NCBI RefSeq assembly: GCF_014692875.1
Contig: NZ_CP061171.1
Location: 3,782,001-3,846,000, forward strand
Length of the DNA stretch: 64,000 nucleotides
Source: Pedobacter riviphilus
GTDB taxonomy: Bacteria > Bacteroidota > Bacteroidia > Sphingobacteriales > Sphingobacteriaceae
Direction: 5' to 3'
This document shows, one piece after another, positions 34,497 through 44,312 of this stretch; position 1 is the stretch's first letter; each line of letters starts with the position of its first letter. The notes beneath the pieces are model-generated. The model did not search any database and had not been told where the DNA came from. It saw only the letters and a program-made list of their open reading frames with translations. Both the position numbers and the translations under genes were made by a program.

Positions 34497-36182
34497 CTAT
34501 TCTACCCCCAACAACACGCCCGAAACATTCCATGCACTAGAGCTGGAGCCTTCTGGTTTACCCATTGGGATGGTTACTTTTATAGTGTGCGTACCTGCCT
34601 TTAAATCTCCTAAGCTGATCCATTCCGGATTGGTAACGGTACCTGGGCACCAGTTAGAACGGCTTAAATCAGATGAAGAAAGACCAGTTTCGAAATTTCC
34701 AGAGGCAGGGTTCGATAATCGGTACGAACCGCAATCCTGTCGCCATGGTGTAAAAGCGAATGCTTCTTTTTCGTCCAGCCAGATGGTATTTTTCCGTGGC
34801 ACAAACTCATCGCCATTTCCCCAGCCGCCGTGACCTGTTGTAATGTAACGCAGTTTCGCATCTTTTAGGTCTTTTGCTAAGGTAAAAGAAACTTCCAAAC
34901 CTTTATCACTGCTAAACATGGTTGCATATTCTTGTCCAGCCATTTCCATTACATTAGTCGAATTAAATAAGGGCAAAATCACTTCTTTGGCTTCCTTTTG
35001 TCTTCCACCGTTGTGCAGTGTAATATTTAAAGAAACTTTATGTCCGCCCTTATCATAGTTTCCAACAAAAACAGCTATCCAAGCCTCTTTGCCATTTACC
35101 AGCGGAAACAATTCCGAAATATCCTGTCTATAGTAAACTTTTTCTGCCCAATTTTTATCCTTCAATTTTAAAGTATTGTATTTACCAACGCCGAAAGGGG
35201 TAAAAAAACGCATCAACTCTATAACGGGGTTATAATTTGCTGTGGCTACAACACCCTGGTATTGCTTTCCATTGCCATTATCGTAAACAGGTAGGTTTTT
35301 AACAGAGTTTTTAAGTGCATCCATTAAACTGATCTGTTTATCAGTCGGAATAATAAATACCGATCCTGTTCTATCGTATGCATCGCCGTTGGATTGCTCG
35401 GTTAAATCGACAAAAACATTGGGGTTAGACTGAAACTCGGGAAATTTTACTTTCCTGGCAATCACTGTCCCTCCCGCAAAACGGAATACAGAATCGTTCG
35501 ATTGTGGTTTATCAATAAAATTAATCGTTTCGTTATTAAAAACACTTAGTGTGGTAAACCTGCTTTTCCAGAGTAAATCTTTATAAGTTAATCCATCAGT
35601 TAGTTTAGCACTTATTTTTTGCAGATCGATTGGTTTCGATTTTTTAACTTCTTCAATTTTTGTAGCAGTTACAAAGCTACTGCCATTACGCACCTGTTCT
35701 AAAACCAGTCCAAGATTCTGGCCTAAACTGGTTGGCGCGGCTTTTATACCGGCATCGTTAGTATACCATAGGTCTATTCTATTGGAATTAACAACTGTTG
35801 TGGCTTTTTTACAGGTATAACCCAAAATCACTTTGGTTTCGTTGCTCAACTCAAAAGTTTGCTTACCAACTGCAACACTATCAGCAGTTGCAATCTGCTT
35901 ATTTGCACCTAAATCGGCAACCTGAAATAAAATTTGTGCAGGCTTAGCAACAATGCTTTGTTCGTAAGGATATTTCGCCTTATTATCGAGGATGCCAGCA
36001 TTGCTGATTAAATTTTGACTTGCCGAAGCCAATACCACTATAGCATTCTGGTCTTCTTTCGGTTTTCCATCTGAAGATCGGAAATAAATTATTTTATAAA
36101 CCGCATTACTTTTAAGTACGGCTTGAGCTTGCAGTTTAAAAGAAAGAAAAATCGAAAAAATAAGGATGCAGAGATGCTTCAT
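34497..36182 (-). CDS. Secreted PNGase F-like peptide-N-glycosidase with GLPGLI-like N-terminal domain
   Basis: 561 residues from the ATG at 36182, where a signal peptide starts (MKHLCILIFSIFLSFKLQAQ); a longer frame exists upstream but lacks one. Residues about 20-200 resemble Bacteroidota GLPGLI proteins (VILGYTCKKATT, IDLWYTNDAG, LGLVLEQV). The rest resembles PNGase F, which removes N-glycans from glycoproteins: DAYDRTGSVFI, MRFFTPFGVGKYN, TTGHGGWGNGDEF, FTPWRQDCGSYR, SRSNWCPGTV and SAWNVSGVLLG. By eye, the Asp in YDRTG and Glu in GDEF match PNGase F Asp60 and Glu206, while the Glu118 position seems non-acidic. Confidence 0.8.
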   Translation of the reverse strand: MKHLCILIFSIFLSFKLQAQAVLKSNAVYKIIYFRSSDGKPKEDQNAIVVLASASQNLISNAGILDNKAKYPYEQSIVAKPAQILFQVADLGANKQIATADSVAVGKQTFELSNETKVILGYTCKKATTVVNSNRIDLWYTNDAGIKAAPTSLGQNLGLVLEQVRNGSSFVTATKIEEVKKSKPIDLQKISAKLTDGLTYKDLLWKSRFTTLSVFNNETINFIDKPQSNDSVFRFAGGTVIARKVKFPEFQSNPNVFVDLTEQSNGDAYDRTGSVFIIPTDKQISLMDALKNSVKNLPVYDNGNGKQYQGVVATANYNPVIELMRFFTPFGVGKYNTLKLKDKNWAEKVYYRQDISELFPLVNGKEAWIAVFVGNYDKGGHKVSLNITLHNGGRQKEAKEVILPLFNSTNVMEMAGQEYATMFSSDKGLEVSFTLAKDLKDAKLRYITTGHGGWGNGDEFVPRKNTIWLDEKEAFAFTPWRQDCGSYRLSNPASGNFETGLSSSDLSRSNWCPGTVTNPEWISLGDLKAGTHTIKVTIPMGKPEGSSSSAWNVSGVLLGVE

Positions 36183-36261
36183 ATGGTTAAAAAACCAAAT
36201 ATAAGTATAAAAGTCAGAGGTCGGGAGTTGGAAGGAATAATTACATTCTAATAGAAAAGTC

Positions 36262-36361
36262 GTCTTTGCGAGGAGGAACAACGAAGCAATCTTACAACTA
36301 TGGGTTATAGCGACCGCATTAAGATTGCTTCGTCAGCTGAAAAAGCCTTCTCGCAATGACG
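36262..36361. repeat. Dispersed palindromic element, TTGCGAGGAGGAAC type
   Basis: About 100 bp. The outer arms are CTTTGCGAG and CTCGCAATG, and inner arms GAAGCAATCTT and AAGATTGCTTC. It begins CGTC and ends TGACG. The words GCGAGGAGGAACAACGAAGC are very like a repeat known from many unrelated bacteria. It lies between cdd and the PNGase-like gene. Confidence 0.7.
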
Positions 36362-36384
36362 ACCCGTCGAGAGGTGCTATTTCG

Positions 36385-36873
36385 TTACCGCTCCAATCGA
36401 TCCTCAACAAAAGCAAAAGGCAGTAAACTTTTCACACTTGGCACTTTTAACACTTCTCCGTTTAGGCAATAAAAAATCACTTCAATTGGTGTATTTTGTT
36501 TACGTTCAAACTCTGCCATTACCTGTAAACAGCCTCCACAGGAGGTAATAGGTTTTAAAATCTCAAAATTGTCAGTTTGGGCAGTTATGGCCATACTTTC
36601 TATAACTGCATTTGGGTAGGTAGCACCAATGGTAAAAAGTGCAACACGCTCTGCACAAAGTCCTGATGGATAGGCTAAATTTTCTTGGTTACTGCCCAAT
36701 ATGGTTTCGCCAGAGGCCAAACGGATTGCCGTACCTACTCTAAACTTGGAATATGGGGAATAAGACGTATTTAAAGCCTGCTTTGCAAGTTCACAAAGCG
36801 TTCTATCTGCTGATGTTAATTCTATAATACTTTCGTATTGTTCAAAAGTTATATTTAGATTTATTGAATTCAT
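36385..36873 (-). CDS. cdd: Cytidine deaminase
   Basis: A 162-residue cytidine deaminase that hydrolyses cytidine or deoxycytidine to the uridine form. The zinc motifs are GLCAERVAL (Cys73, Glu75) and SCGGCLQ (Cys112, Cys115), as in the tetrameric Cys3 type. YSPYSKFRVGTAIRL and NLAYPSGLCAE are standard. Serine replaces proline in the usual PCGxC motif. It is divergent from tamB. Confidence 0.93.
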   Translation of the reverse strand: MNSINLNITFEQYESIIELTSADRTLCELAKQALNTSYSPYSKFRVGTAIRLASGETILGSNQENLAYPSGLCAERVALFTIGATYPNAVIESMAITAQTDNFEILKPITSCGGCLQVMAEFERKQNTPIEVIFYCLNGEVLKVPSVKSLLPFAFVEDRLER

Positions 36874-37014
36874 TTGTAACCGATTATTAAACCGCCAATG
36901 TTAAATTTTTATAGCGGGCGAACAATTTAAGTTATTTTTTGTATTATTTAGTAAAAATCGCCGTAAAATTAATTTTAATGGCATGCATTTATCAAACACC
37001 AAACACACTTAGCT

Positions 37015-40000
37015 TTGAATAAATACGTACGCAAAAGTCTAAAAATTTTATTGTGGGTAATTGCTTCCATCATTATTCTGGTTGTTGGTTTAGCCCTATC
37101 TTTAAATATCCCGGCGGTTCAGAATTTTGTTAAAGAAAAAGCTATAAACTACCTTAAAAGCAAAACCAAAACTGAAGTAAGTTTAGAAAGCATTAAAATC
37201 GCCTTGCCAAAAGATGTGGTTTTAAACAAATTTTACATCGAAGACCGTAAAGGTGATACCTTATTGTATGCGGAAAAACTGGCCGTTGATATCAGTTTAT
37301 TTAAACTGTTAAAAAACACCATAGAGGTTAACAATATTGAGCTGAAAAACATACGTGCAAATGTTAAGCGTATTAGTCCTGATACAACTTTCAACTTTTC
37401 GTTTCTGGTTGATGCTTTTATGAGCGATCAGAAAAAGACTGAAGAAAAAGTAGATAAAGACACTACCTCTACCCTTAAATTCTCTGTTGATAAAGTTTCT
37501 TTCGAAGATATAGGCATCAACTATCGTGATGATGTGGCGGGTAATGATGTAAAATTATATCTGGGTGCATTTAAAACCAAAATCAAAGATTTTGATCTGG
37601 CCAATCAGCATTATGTAATTAAAGAATTAAGTTTAGTGAACACTTCTTTACGTTATCTACAGCAAAAACCACTGGTACACCTGGTGCAGCATATTACCAA
37701 TAGTGTTGATAGCAGTGAGAAAAAACAGGGAAAGTTACCATTAATAGAAGTGCAGAACTTCATTTTCAGTAAGGTAAAAGTAAATTACGACGATCAGCTA
37801 TCCACTACCAAAGCTGTTGCCGACGTAAACGACCTGGGGTTGGTAAACCTGAAAGTAGATTTAACCAACAGTAAATATGCTGTTGATGATGCACATTTAA
37901 ACAAATCAAATATTCTTTTTGCTTTTAAACCAGCACCAAGTAACGATTTAAAGAAAGTTAAAGATACGGTAGTGCCCGAAAAATCGCCTTTGGGTTTAAT
38001 TATTAAGAATATCAGCTTAGCGGATAACCATGTACAATTCGATAATCTTGGCGCTAAACCTACCCCAAAAGGCATGGACTTTAACCACCTAAAAATTAAC
38101 CAGCTCAATTTAGGCGCCAGTGATGTAAGTTACAGCGCTGCAGGTATAAAGGCCAATGTTAAAAATGGATCTTTAAAGGAAAAAAGTGGTTTCGTCTTGG
38201 ATCAATTAAGAGGTGATGCAGTTTATAATGACAAACAGATCAAACTGAGCAATTTCATTTTAAAAACGCCTAACACTTCGATCGAAAATGCGACTGAATT
38301 AAATTTTACTTCGATGGAGGATTTAACCAAACATCCTGAACGCGTAAAATTGAATTTGGCTTTTAAGAACACCACCATCGGATTAAAAGATGCTGGCTTT
38401 TTCAGCGATGCCGTTCCAGCAAATTACCGTAACGAAAAAATAAAACTAACAGCAAATGTTAATGGTTATCTGAATAACCTGAATATCCCAAAACTGCAGA
38501 TCAGTGGTTTGAAAAATACCCAGATTGATATTAGTGGAAGGGCAAAGGGACTGCCAGATATCAAGAAAACTTATCTCGATTTAAACATTAAAAAACTTCA
38601 TGTTACCAAAGGAGATATCCTGGTGGCTGTACCTAAAAAATCTTTACCCCCAACAATCGAATTGCCAAACGTAATTGATGCTAAAGGTAATTTTAAGGGC
38701 TCAATGACCGATTTTAATGCCAACATGAACATTAATACCGATATGGGTGGTGCAGTTGTGGTAGCAGGAATGAAAGGTCCTAAAGGTAAAGAAAGTTATA
38801 AGGCAGACATTAGTTTAAATAACTTCAATGTAGGTAGACTCTTAAAAATGCAGCCAAAATTGGGTAGGATTTCGGTTAAAGCAAATGTTGCAGGTACAGG
38901 GCTCGATCCTAAAAAAATTAATGCAAAATTTAATGCAAAGGTTATTAGTGCTTACTATAATAAATATACCTATCGCAATTTAAGCCTTGCCGGCAATTAC
39001 AGCAACCAGAACATCAGCATTAAAAGTAGCATGCCCGATAGCAATGCCAACTTTAATTTAGCTGCTAAAGTGAACATGACAGGTAAATATCCAGCGGTAA
39101 AAGCCGATTTAAATTTAAAACAGGTAAACCTACAGGCATTAAACTTTAGTCCAACGGTATTAAGTGCTGCAGGCATAGTTAAAGTAGACCTCGCCACTGC
39201 CGATGCCGATTATTTAAACGGATCGGTTGATATTACCAGCTTACAATTGGTAAAAGACAAACAAAAAATCAATGTAGATACGATTTCCATCCGGGCAAAA
39301 TCGACCGCTACAGAAAATGAGCTGACCTTAAAATCTGAAATACTATCGGCTAAAATTGATGGCAAATACCAGCTCACCAAAGTAGGCGATGCCATTATCA
39401 ACGAAATTAATAAATACTACGCCTTTGGTACCGTTGCTAAAGTTCCCGATCAGAGGTTAAGGTTTTTCGTACAAGTATATGATTCTAAATTATTAAAAGA
39501 ATTTGTACCCGAGTTAACAGTATTCAAGCCGTCACAGTTTTATGGATTAATCGATACACAAAAAGATAGCTTACAGATTAAGGGAAATTTCCCGCAGGTG
39601 GTATATGGTGATTTTAAGGTAGATACCACCGTGTTAAACATCAATAACGACAACAGCAAATTAGGTTATAGTTTAACCGTTAAGCGTCTTCAAAGCCCAT
39701 CTATTGCACTCTTCAATACCGAAGTAAGTGGCGAAGCAGCGAACAATAATTTGGGCGTAAATGTTTTCTTACGAGACAGGCAGCGTAAAAACAAATATGT
39801 AATTGGTGGTAATTTCCAATCTATTAACAAAGATTTTAAATTCACCCTCGATCCACAGAAACTTCTGCTCGACTACCAGAAATGGGTGGTTTCGCAAGAT
39901 AATTATATCCAGTTCGGTGCCTCAGGTGTATTGGTTAATCAATTTCAGATCAGCAATAGCGGCCAATCACTTTCCATCAATAGTAATCCTACCGAAGCAA

Positions 40001-42006
40001 ATGCGCCCTTGGCAGTAGAATTTAAAGATTTCCAACTAGAAACCTTAACCAAATTTGCAGAAACCGATACTACTTTGGTTGGTGGCCGTTTAAATGGAAC
40101 AGCGAATGTTAAAGACCTGGCCAGCACACCAAAATTTGAAGCTAACTTAACCATCGATCAGTTACGTTACCAAAAAGATCAACTGGGTACCTTGCGCCTC
40201 GCTGTAAACAATAATACCGAAAATGCCTTCGAGGTAAATGTGGCGCTAACCGGCGTGCATGAGTTAAGGGTTAACGGCTTCTATTATACTGCACCAGAAA
40301 GCGCTTTGGATCTTACGGTAAACGTCGATAAGATTGAAATGAAAAACATCGAAAGTTTATCTGCAGGCCAGCTTAAAAACGGCACAGGTACCTTAACCGG
40401 GGCACTTACTGTTAAAGGCGCGCTAACAGCTCCGAAAATTCTAGGCGACTTAACCTTCAACAATGCAGGAATCAAAGTGGCTTATGTAAACTCATATTTC
40501 CGTATGCCGAATGAAAAAATATCGTTTACAAATGAAGGCATCAGTTTTAATAACTTTACACTAATTGATTCCCTAAATCAAAAAGCAACAGTAAACGGAA
40601 AGGTTTACACCACCGATTTTAAAAACTACCGCTTCGGTTTAGATATCCGAACAAACAATTTCAGGGCAATCAATTCTACCGCAGCCGATAACGATATGAT
40701 TTATGGTACGGTGTTTTTAACCAGCAATGTTAAGGTGCGTGGAGATTTGAACCAACCAGATGTAAACATGAACATCAAGGTAAATAAGGGTACAAAATTT
40801 TTCTTTGCTTTACCTTCAAGTGATCCGGCAATTATTGATCAGGAAGGTATAGTGCAATTTATTGATGCCGATGCTCCTCCCTTTAACGGACAAAAAGCTT
40901 TAAAGGTTGACAGTATTAGCAAATCACCCATCAAAGGCTTAAACCTTGTGGCGGCAGTAACGGTCGACCCAGAAGCAGAACTAAACGTTGTGGTAGATCC
41001 ATCTACTGGTGATAATTTAAAAGTTAGAGGTGATGCAGATTTAAATGTAACAATGGATCCTAGTGGTAAAATCAGTATGACCGGTAGGTACGAGATTGTT
41101 GATGGTTCATACAATTTAACACTGGCCGTTGTAAAAAAAGAATTTAAACTGGTTAAAGGGAGTACCATTGTGTGGACAGGCGAACCTACTTCTGCTACTG
41201 CAAATATTACGGCACTATACGAAGTTAACGCGGCACCTATCGATCTGTTAAATCAACCAGATCTTTACGAAGCCAGAACCAAATTGCCTTTCCAGGTTTA
41301 TTTGATGATAAAAGGGGAATTGTTGAAACCTACGATTTCCTTTAAGCTCGATCTGCCAGAAAATGAGCGTGGGGCTTTAAGTGGTCAGGTTTATACCAAA
41401 TTGATTAATGTAAACCGCGATGAGAGCGAATTGAACAAACAGGTTCTTTCTTTACTTGCCTTAAACCGGTTTATTGCAAACAACCCCTTCCAAAGTTTGG
41501 CGGGCGGCGGCGGCGGTGTTTCTACGCTTGCCCGTTCGAGTGTAAGTAAACTGTTAACCGAGCAATTGAATAATTTAACCTCCGATCTAATTCAGGGTGT
41601 TGATCTAAACTTCGGTGTAAATTCATCTGAAGATTATTCAACCGGCTCAATGCAGCAAAAAACGGATCTGGAAGTTGGCTTATCGAAAAAACTTTTAAAC
41701 GACAGGCTAACCGTTAGTGTAGGAAGCTCTTTTGCATTAGAAGGGCCACAGGCTCCAGGAGAAAAATCGACCAATATTGCGGGGAATGTAAACGTAGAAT
41801 ATGCGCTTTCTGCTGATGGACGCTACCGTTTAAGGGCCTATCGCCGAAACCAGAACGATATGATTGTACAAGGGCAGATTGTTGAAACAGGCCTGGGCTT
41901 TACACTAGTAGTAGATTACAATAAATTTAGAGAGATTTTCCAAAAGAAAAGGATCAGAAGAATAAGAAACATTGAACAGAAAGCACAAGATGAGAAAACT
42001 AATTAG
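37015..42006 (+). CDS. tamB: TamB-family translocation and assembly module protein
   Basis: A 1663-residue AsmA/TamB-type protein. The N-terminal membrane anchor (ILLWVIASIIILVVGLALSL) is followed by a very long beta-rich region. The C-terminal TamB domain has VRGDADLNVTMDPSGKISMTGRYEIVDGSYNL and then SLLALNRFIANNP and a glycine stretch. It spans the periplasm and is thought to carry lipids or assist outer-membrane protein insertion. The start is TTG at 37015: an in-frame stop lies upstream at 36976 and the next ATG is over 130 codons on, which would lose the anchor. It overlaps tamL by 17 nt. Confidence 0.9.
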   Translation: MNKYVRKSLKILLWVIASIIILVVGLALSLNIPAVQNFVKEKAINYLKSKTKTEVSLESIKIALPKDVVLNKFYIEDRKGDTLLYAEKLAVDISLFKLLKNTIEVNNIELKNIRANVKRISPDTTFNFSFLVDAFMSDQKKTEEKVDKDTTSTLKFSVDKVSFEDIGINYRDDVAGNDVKLYLGAFKTKIKDFDLANQHYVIKELSLVNTSLRYLQQKPLVHLVQHITNSVDSSEKKQGKLPLIEVQNFIFSKVKVNYDDQLSTTKAVADVNDLGLVNLKVDLTNSKYAVDDAHLNKSNILFAFKPAPSNDLKKVKDTVVPEKSPLGLIIKNISLADNHVQFDNLGAKPTPKGMDFNHLKINQLNLGASDVSYSAAGIKANVKNGSLKEKSGFVLDQLRGDAVYNDKQIKLSNFILKTPNTSIENATELNFTSMEDLTKHPERVKLNLAFKNTTIGLKDAGFFSDAVPANYRNEKIKLTANVNGYLNNLNIPKLQISGLKNTQIDISGRAKGLPDIKKTYLDLNIKKLHVTKGDILVAVPKKSLPPTIELPNVIDAKGNFKGSMTDFNANMNINTDMGGAVVVAGMKGPKGKESYKADISLNNFNVGRLLKMQPKLGRISVKANVAGTGLDPKKINAKFNAKVISAYYNKYTYRNLSLAGNYSNQNISIKSSMPDSNANFNLAAKVNMTGKYPAVKADLNLKQVNLQALNFSPTVLSAAGIVKVDLATADADYLNGSVDITSLQLVKDKQKINVDTISIRAKSTATENELTLKSEILSAKIDGKYQLTKVGDAIINEINKYYAFGTVAKVPDQRLRFFVQVYDSKLLKEFVPELTVFKPSQFYGLIDTQKDSLQIKGNFPQVVYGDFKVDTTVLNINNDNSKLGYSLTVKRLQSPSIALFNTEVSGEAANNNLGVNVFLRDRQRKNKYVIGGNFQSINKDFKFTLDPQKLLLDYQKWVVSQDNYIQFGASGVLVNQFQISNSGQSLSINSNPTEANAPLAVEFKDFQLETLTKFAETDTTLVGGRLNGTANVKDLASTPKFEANLTIDQLRYQKDQLGTLRLAVNNNTENAFEVNVALTGVHELRVNGFYYTAPESALDLTVNVDKIEMKNIESLSAGQLKNGTGTLTGALTVKGALTAPKILGDLTFNNAGIKVAYVNSYFRMPNEKISFTNEGISFNNFTLIDSLNQKATVNGKVYTTDFKNYRFGLDIRTNNFRAINSTAADNDMIYGTVFLTSNVKVRGDLNQPDVNMNIKVNKGTKFFFALPSSDPAIIDQEGIVQFIDADAPPFNGQKALKVDSISKSPIKGLNLVAAVTVDPEAELNVVVDPSTGDNLKVRGDADLNVTMDPSGKISMTGRYEIVDGSYNLTLAVVKKEFKLVKGSTIVWTGEPTSATANITALYEVNAAPIDLLNQPDLYEARTKLPFQVYLMIKGELLKPTISFKLDLPENERGALSGQVYTKLINVNRDESELNKQVLSLLALNRFIANNPFQSLAGGGGGVSTLARSSVSKLLTEQLNNLTSDLIQGVDLNFGVNSSEDYSTGSMQQKTDLEVGLSKKLLNDRLTVSVGSSFALEGPQAPGEKSTNIAGNVNVEYALSADGRYRLRAYRRNQNDMIVQGQIVETGLGFTLVVDYNKFREIFQKKRIRRIRNIEQKAQDEKTN

Positions 42007-44305
42007 ACCGCTTTTATTTTTATTGGCCTGTTTAGTTTGGGCAGCTTGCAGCAGTACCAAATCTTTAAAACCAGGCCAGATTTTGTATACCGGTGCTGAG
42101 GTAAAAATCAATCCTGATTCATCCGGAAAAATTGATAATGAAAAACAGGTTAAAACCGATCTGGAAGCTAAAACAAGGCCACGTCCCAATAAATCTATTT
42201 TGGGTATAAAATTTAAACTGGGCATTTACAATCTTGCTGGCGAACCCAAAAAGCCAAAAGGTTTTAGAAACTGGTTGCGCAGACAAGGAGAAGCCCCAGT
42301 GTTATTGAACGATGTAAAACTGAAATACAACAACGATGTATTATCCAGTTACCTCATTAGCGAAGGATATTTACAGGCAAATGTTACCGGCGATACCGTT
42401 ATTAAAGAAAAAAAGGGTAAGGCCATTTATACTGCGGTTACTGGGCAAAGGTATAAAATCAACAAAATTAATTTCCCGCCAGATACAGGAGTACTCACAA
42501 AAATCATTAATGCAAACAAAGACAAAACCTTGCTAAAAGTTGGCGATTATTATGATATCGATACCTATAAAAATGAGCGGATCAGGATTGATAACGATTT
42601 AAAAGAAAATGGCTATTTCTATTTCAGTCCAGATTATTTAATTATGCAGGTAGATAGTACCATTGGTAAAAACCTGGTTAATGTTTCGGTTAAGGTAAAA
42701 GATATCGCTCCTGATGCGGCATTAAAGCCTTATACCATTAAAAATATTAACATATATCCTAACTATTCTTTAAGGAGAGATAATACATTAAGAAAGTTAA
42801 AACCACTTCAGTATAATGATTTCAATATATTCGATGACCGAAACACCTTTAAACCAAGGCTTTTCGACCGCTTGGTGTTCTTCCAAAAAGGCGAACCTTA
42901 TAACCGTAAAGATCATAACCAATCGTTAAACCGAATGGTAAATGTAGGTGCATTTCAAGATGTGAGGGCCGAATTTTTACCAGTTGATAGTTTCAAAAAC
43001 AATCAGCTTGATCTGAACATTTATTTAACACCTTTAAAGAAAAATTCACTTACCTTTTCTGTTACCGGAACAAGTAAATCAAACAATTTTGTCGGCTCAG
43101 AGGTAAAAGTTACACAAACCACCAGAAACCTATTTAGAAATGCCGAACAGTTAGACATCAGTTTAAGTGGTGGTTTCGAAACACAAACCAAAGGAACTTC
43201 ATTAGGCAAAAACTCTTTGTCGTTAACCGCCGAAGGAAAACTGACCTTTCCCAGGTTTATTGTGCCATTTTACAAACCGAATAGTACCAATGCCTTTATC
43301 CCGAAAACCATTGCCTCGCTTTCTTACCAAATGCTTAACCGTGGTTCTGAATATACCTTACATGCATTTAAGGGGCAATATGGTTACAACTTTAAAGAGA
43401 ATCAGTACAAAGAGCATAATTTCAACCCAATATCAGTAAGTTATGTTTCTACTTCTTTTCCATCTGACACGACTGAGGAGAGAATATACGAACAAAATCC
43501 ACTCTTAAGAACTACGTTAGAAAGTCAGTTTATTATTGGTAGCAATTATAATTTCACCTATACCAACCAGATGGAAGATAGCCGGAGAAATAACACCTAT
43601 TTCTTTGGAGGATTAGAAACCGGAGGTAATGTTTGGGGGTTATTTACCCCAAAGGATGAAAATGGTCAACGATCTATCTTTAACAAACCGTTAACGCAGT
43701 TTATCAGAGTAGAAGCCGATTTAAGAGACTATTATAAAATTACCAGAAACTTAATCTGGGCAAACAGGTTAAACTTAGGTTATGGTTATGCTTATGGAAA
43801 CTCCAGCTCAATGCCATTTGTTAAACAGTTTTTTGCAGGCGGCAGTAACGATATCAGGGCTTTTCCGGCCAGAACACTAGGGCCGGGTACTTATAAAGTT
43901 CGAGATGATGCTATTTTTGCCGATCAGGGTGGTGATATTAAGTTAATGCTCAACTCAGAACTGCGTTTTAAGATAGTGAGCGTACTTTATGGAGCACTGT
44001 TTGTAGATGCCGGAAATATCTGGCTAAGGAAAGAAGATCTTGGAGAACCTGGCAAACCAGAGACGGCAAGACTTGGATCTGGTTTTAAGCTGAAAAATGC
44101 TTTTAATGAACTGGCTGTTGGTACGGGTGCAGGCTTACGGGTAGATGTGAGCATTTTTGTAGTCCGTTTAGATGTGGCTTTTCCTGTACGTAAACCATAC
44201 TTACCAGAAGGACAAAGATGGGTATTTAATGATATCGCATTCGGGAATAAGGATTGGCGTAAACAGAATTTAATTTTTAACATTGGGATAGGATATCCTT
44301 TTTAA
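41990..44305 (+). CDS. tamL: TamL: lipoprotein BamA/TamA-like outer-membrane protein
   Basis: 771 residues from the ATG at 41990. The signal ends in a lipobox (LLACLVWAACSSTK), so it is lipid-modified, unlike TamA or BamA. POTRA-like segments follow (about residues 100-350, e.g. YKINKINFPPDTGVLTKIIN). The C-terminal barrel has FFAGGSNDIRAFPARTLGPGTYK (the conserved FxxGGxxxxRG-type region) and VRLDVAFPVRKP, ending NLIFNIGIGYPF with the outer-membrane Phe. Bacteroidota encode such lipoproteins with TamB; the 17-nt overlap with tamB shows that this is the partner. The usual RGF motif is RAF here. Confidence 0.9.
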   Translation: MRKLIRPLLFLLACLVWAACSSTKSLKPGQILYTGAEVKINPDSSGKIDNEKQVKTDLEAKTRPRPNKSILGIKFKLGIYNLAGEPKKPKGFRNWLRRQGEAPVLLNDVKLKYNNDVLSSYLISEGYLQANVTGDTVIKEKKGKAIYTAVTGQRYKINKINFPPDTGVLTKIINANKDKTLLKVGDYYDIDTYKNERIRIDNDLKENGYFYFSPDYLIMQVDSTIGKNLVNVSVKVKDIAPDAALKPYTIKNINIYPNYSLRRDNTLRKLKPLQYNDFNIFDDRNTFKPRLFDRLVFFQKGEPYNRKDHNQSLNRMVNVGAFQDVRAEFLPVDSFKNNQLDLNIYLTPLKKNSLTFSVTGTSKSNNFVGSEVKVTQTTRNLFRNAEQLDISLSGGFETQTKGTSLGKNSLSLTAEGKLTFPRFIVPFYKPNSTNAFIPKTIASLSYQMLNRGSEYTLHAFKGQYGYNFKENQYKEHNFNPISVSYVSTSFPSDTTEERIYEQNPLLRTTLESQFIIGSNYNFTYTNQMEDSRRNNTYFFGGLETGGNVWGLFTPKDENGQRSIFNKPLTQFIRVEADLRDYYKITRNLIWANRLNLGYGYAYGNSSSMPFVKQFFAGGSNDIRAFPARTLGPGTYKVRDDAIFADQGGDIKLMLNSELRFKIVSVLYGALFVDAGNIWLRKEDLGEPGKPETARLGSGFKLKNAFNELAVGTGAGLRVDVSIFVVRLDVAFPVRKPYLPEGQRWVFNDIAFGNKDWRKQNLIFNIGIGYPF

Positions 44306-44312
44306 TTTTTCG

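Noticed and set aside
34344..34604. 86-codon frame overlapping the end of the PNGase-like gene
   Set aside because: Spacer sequence and antisense of a real gene; no domain.
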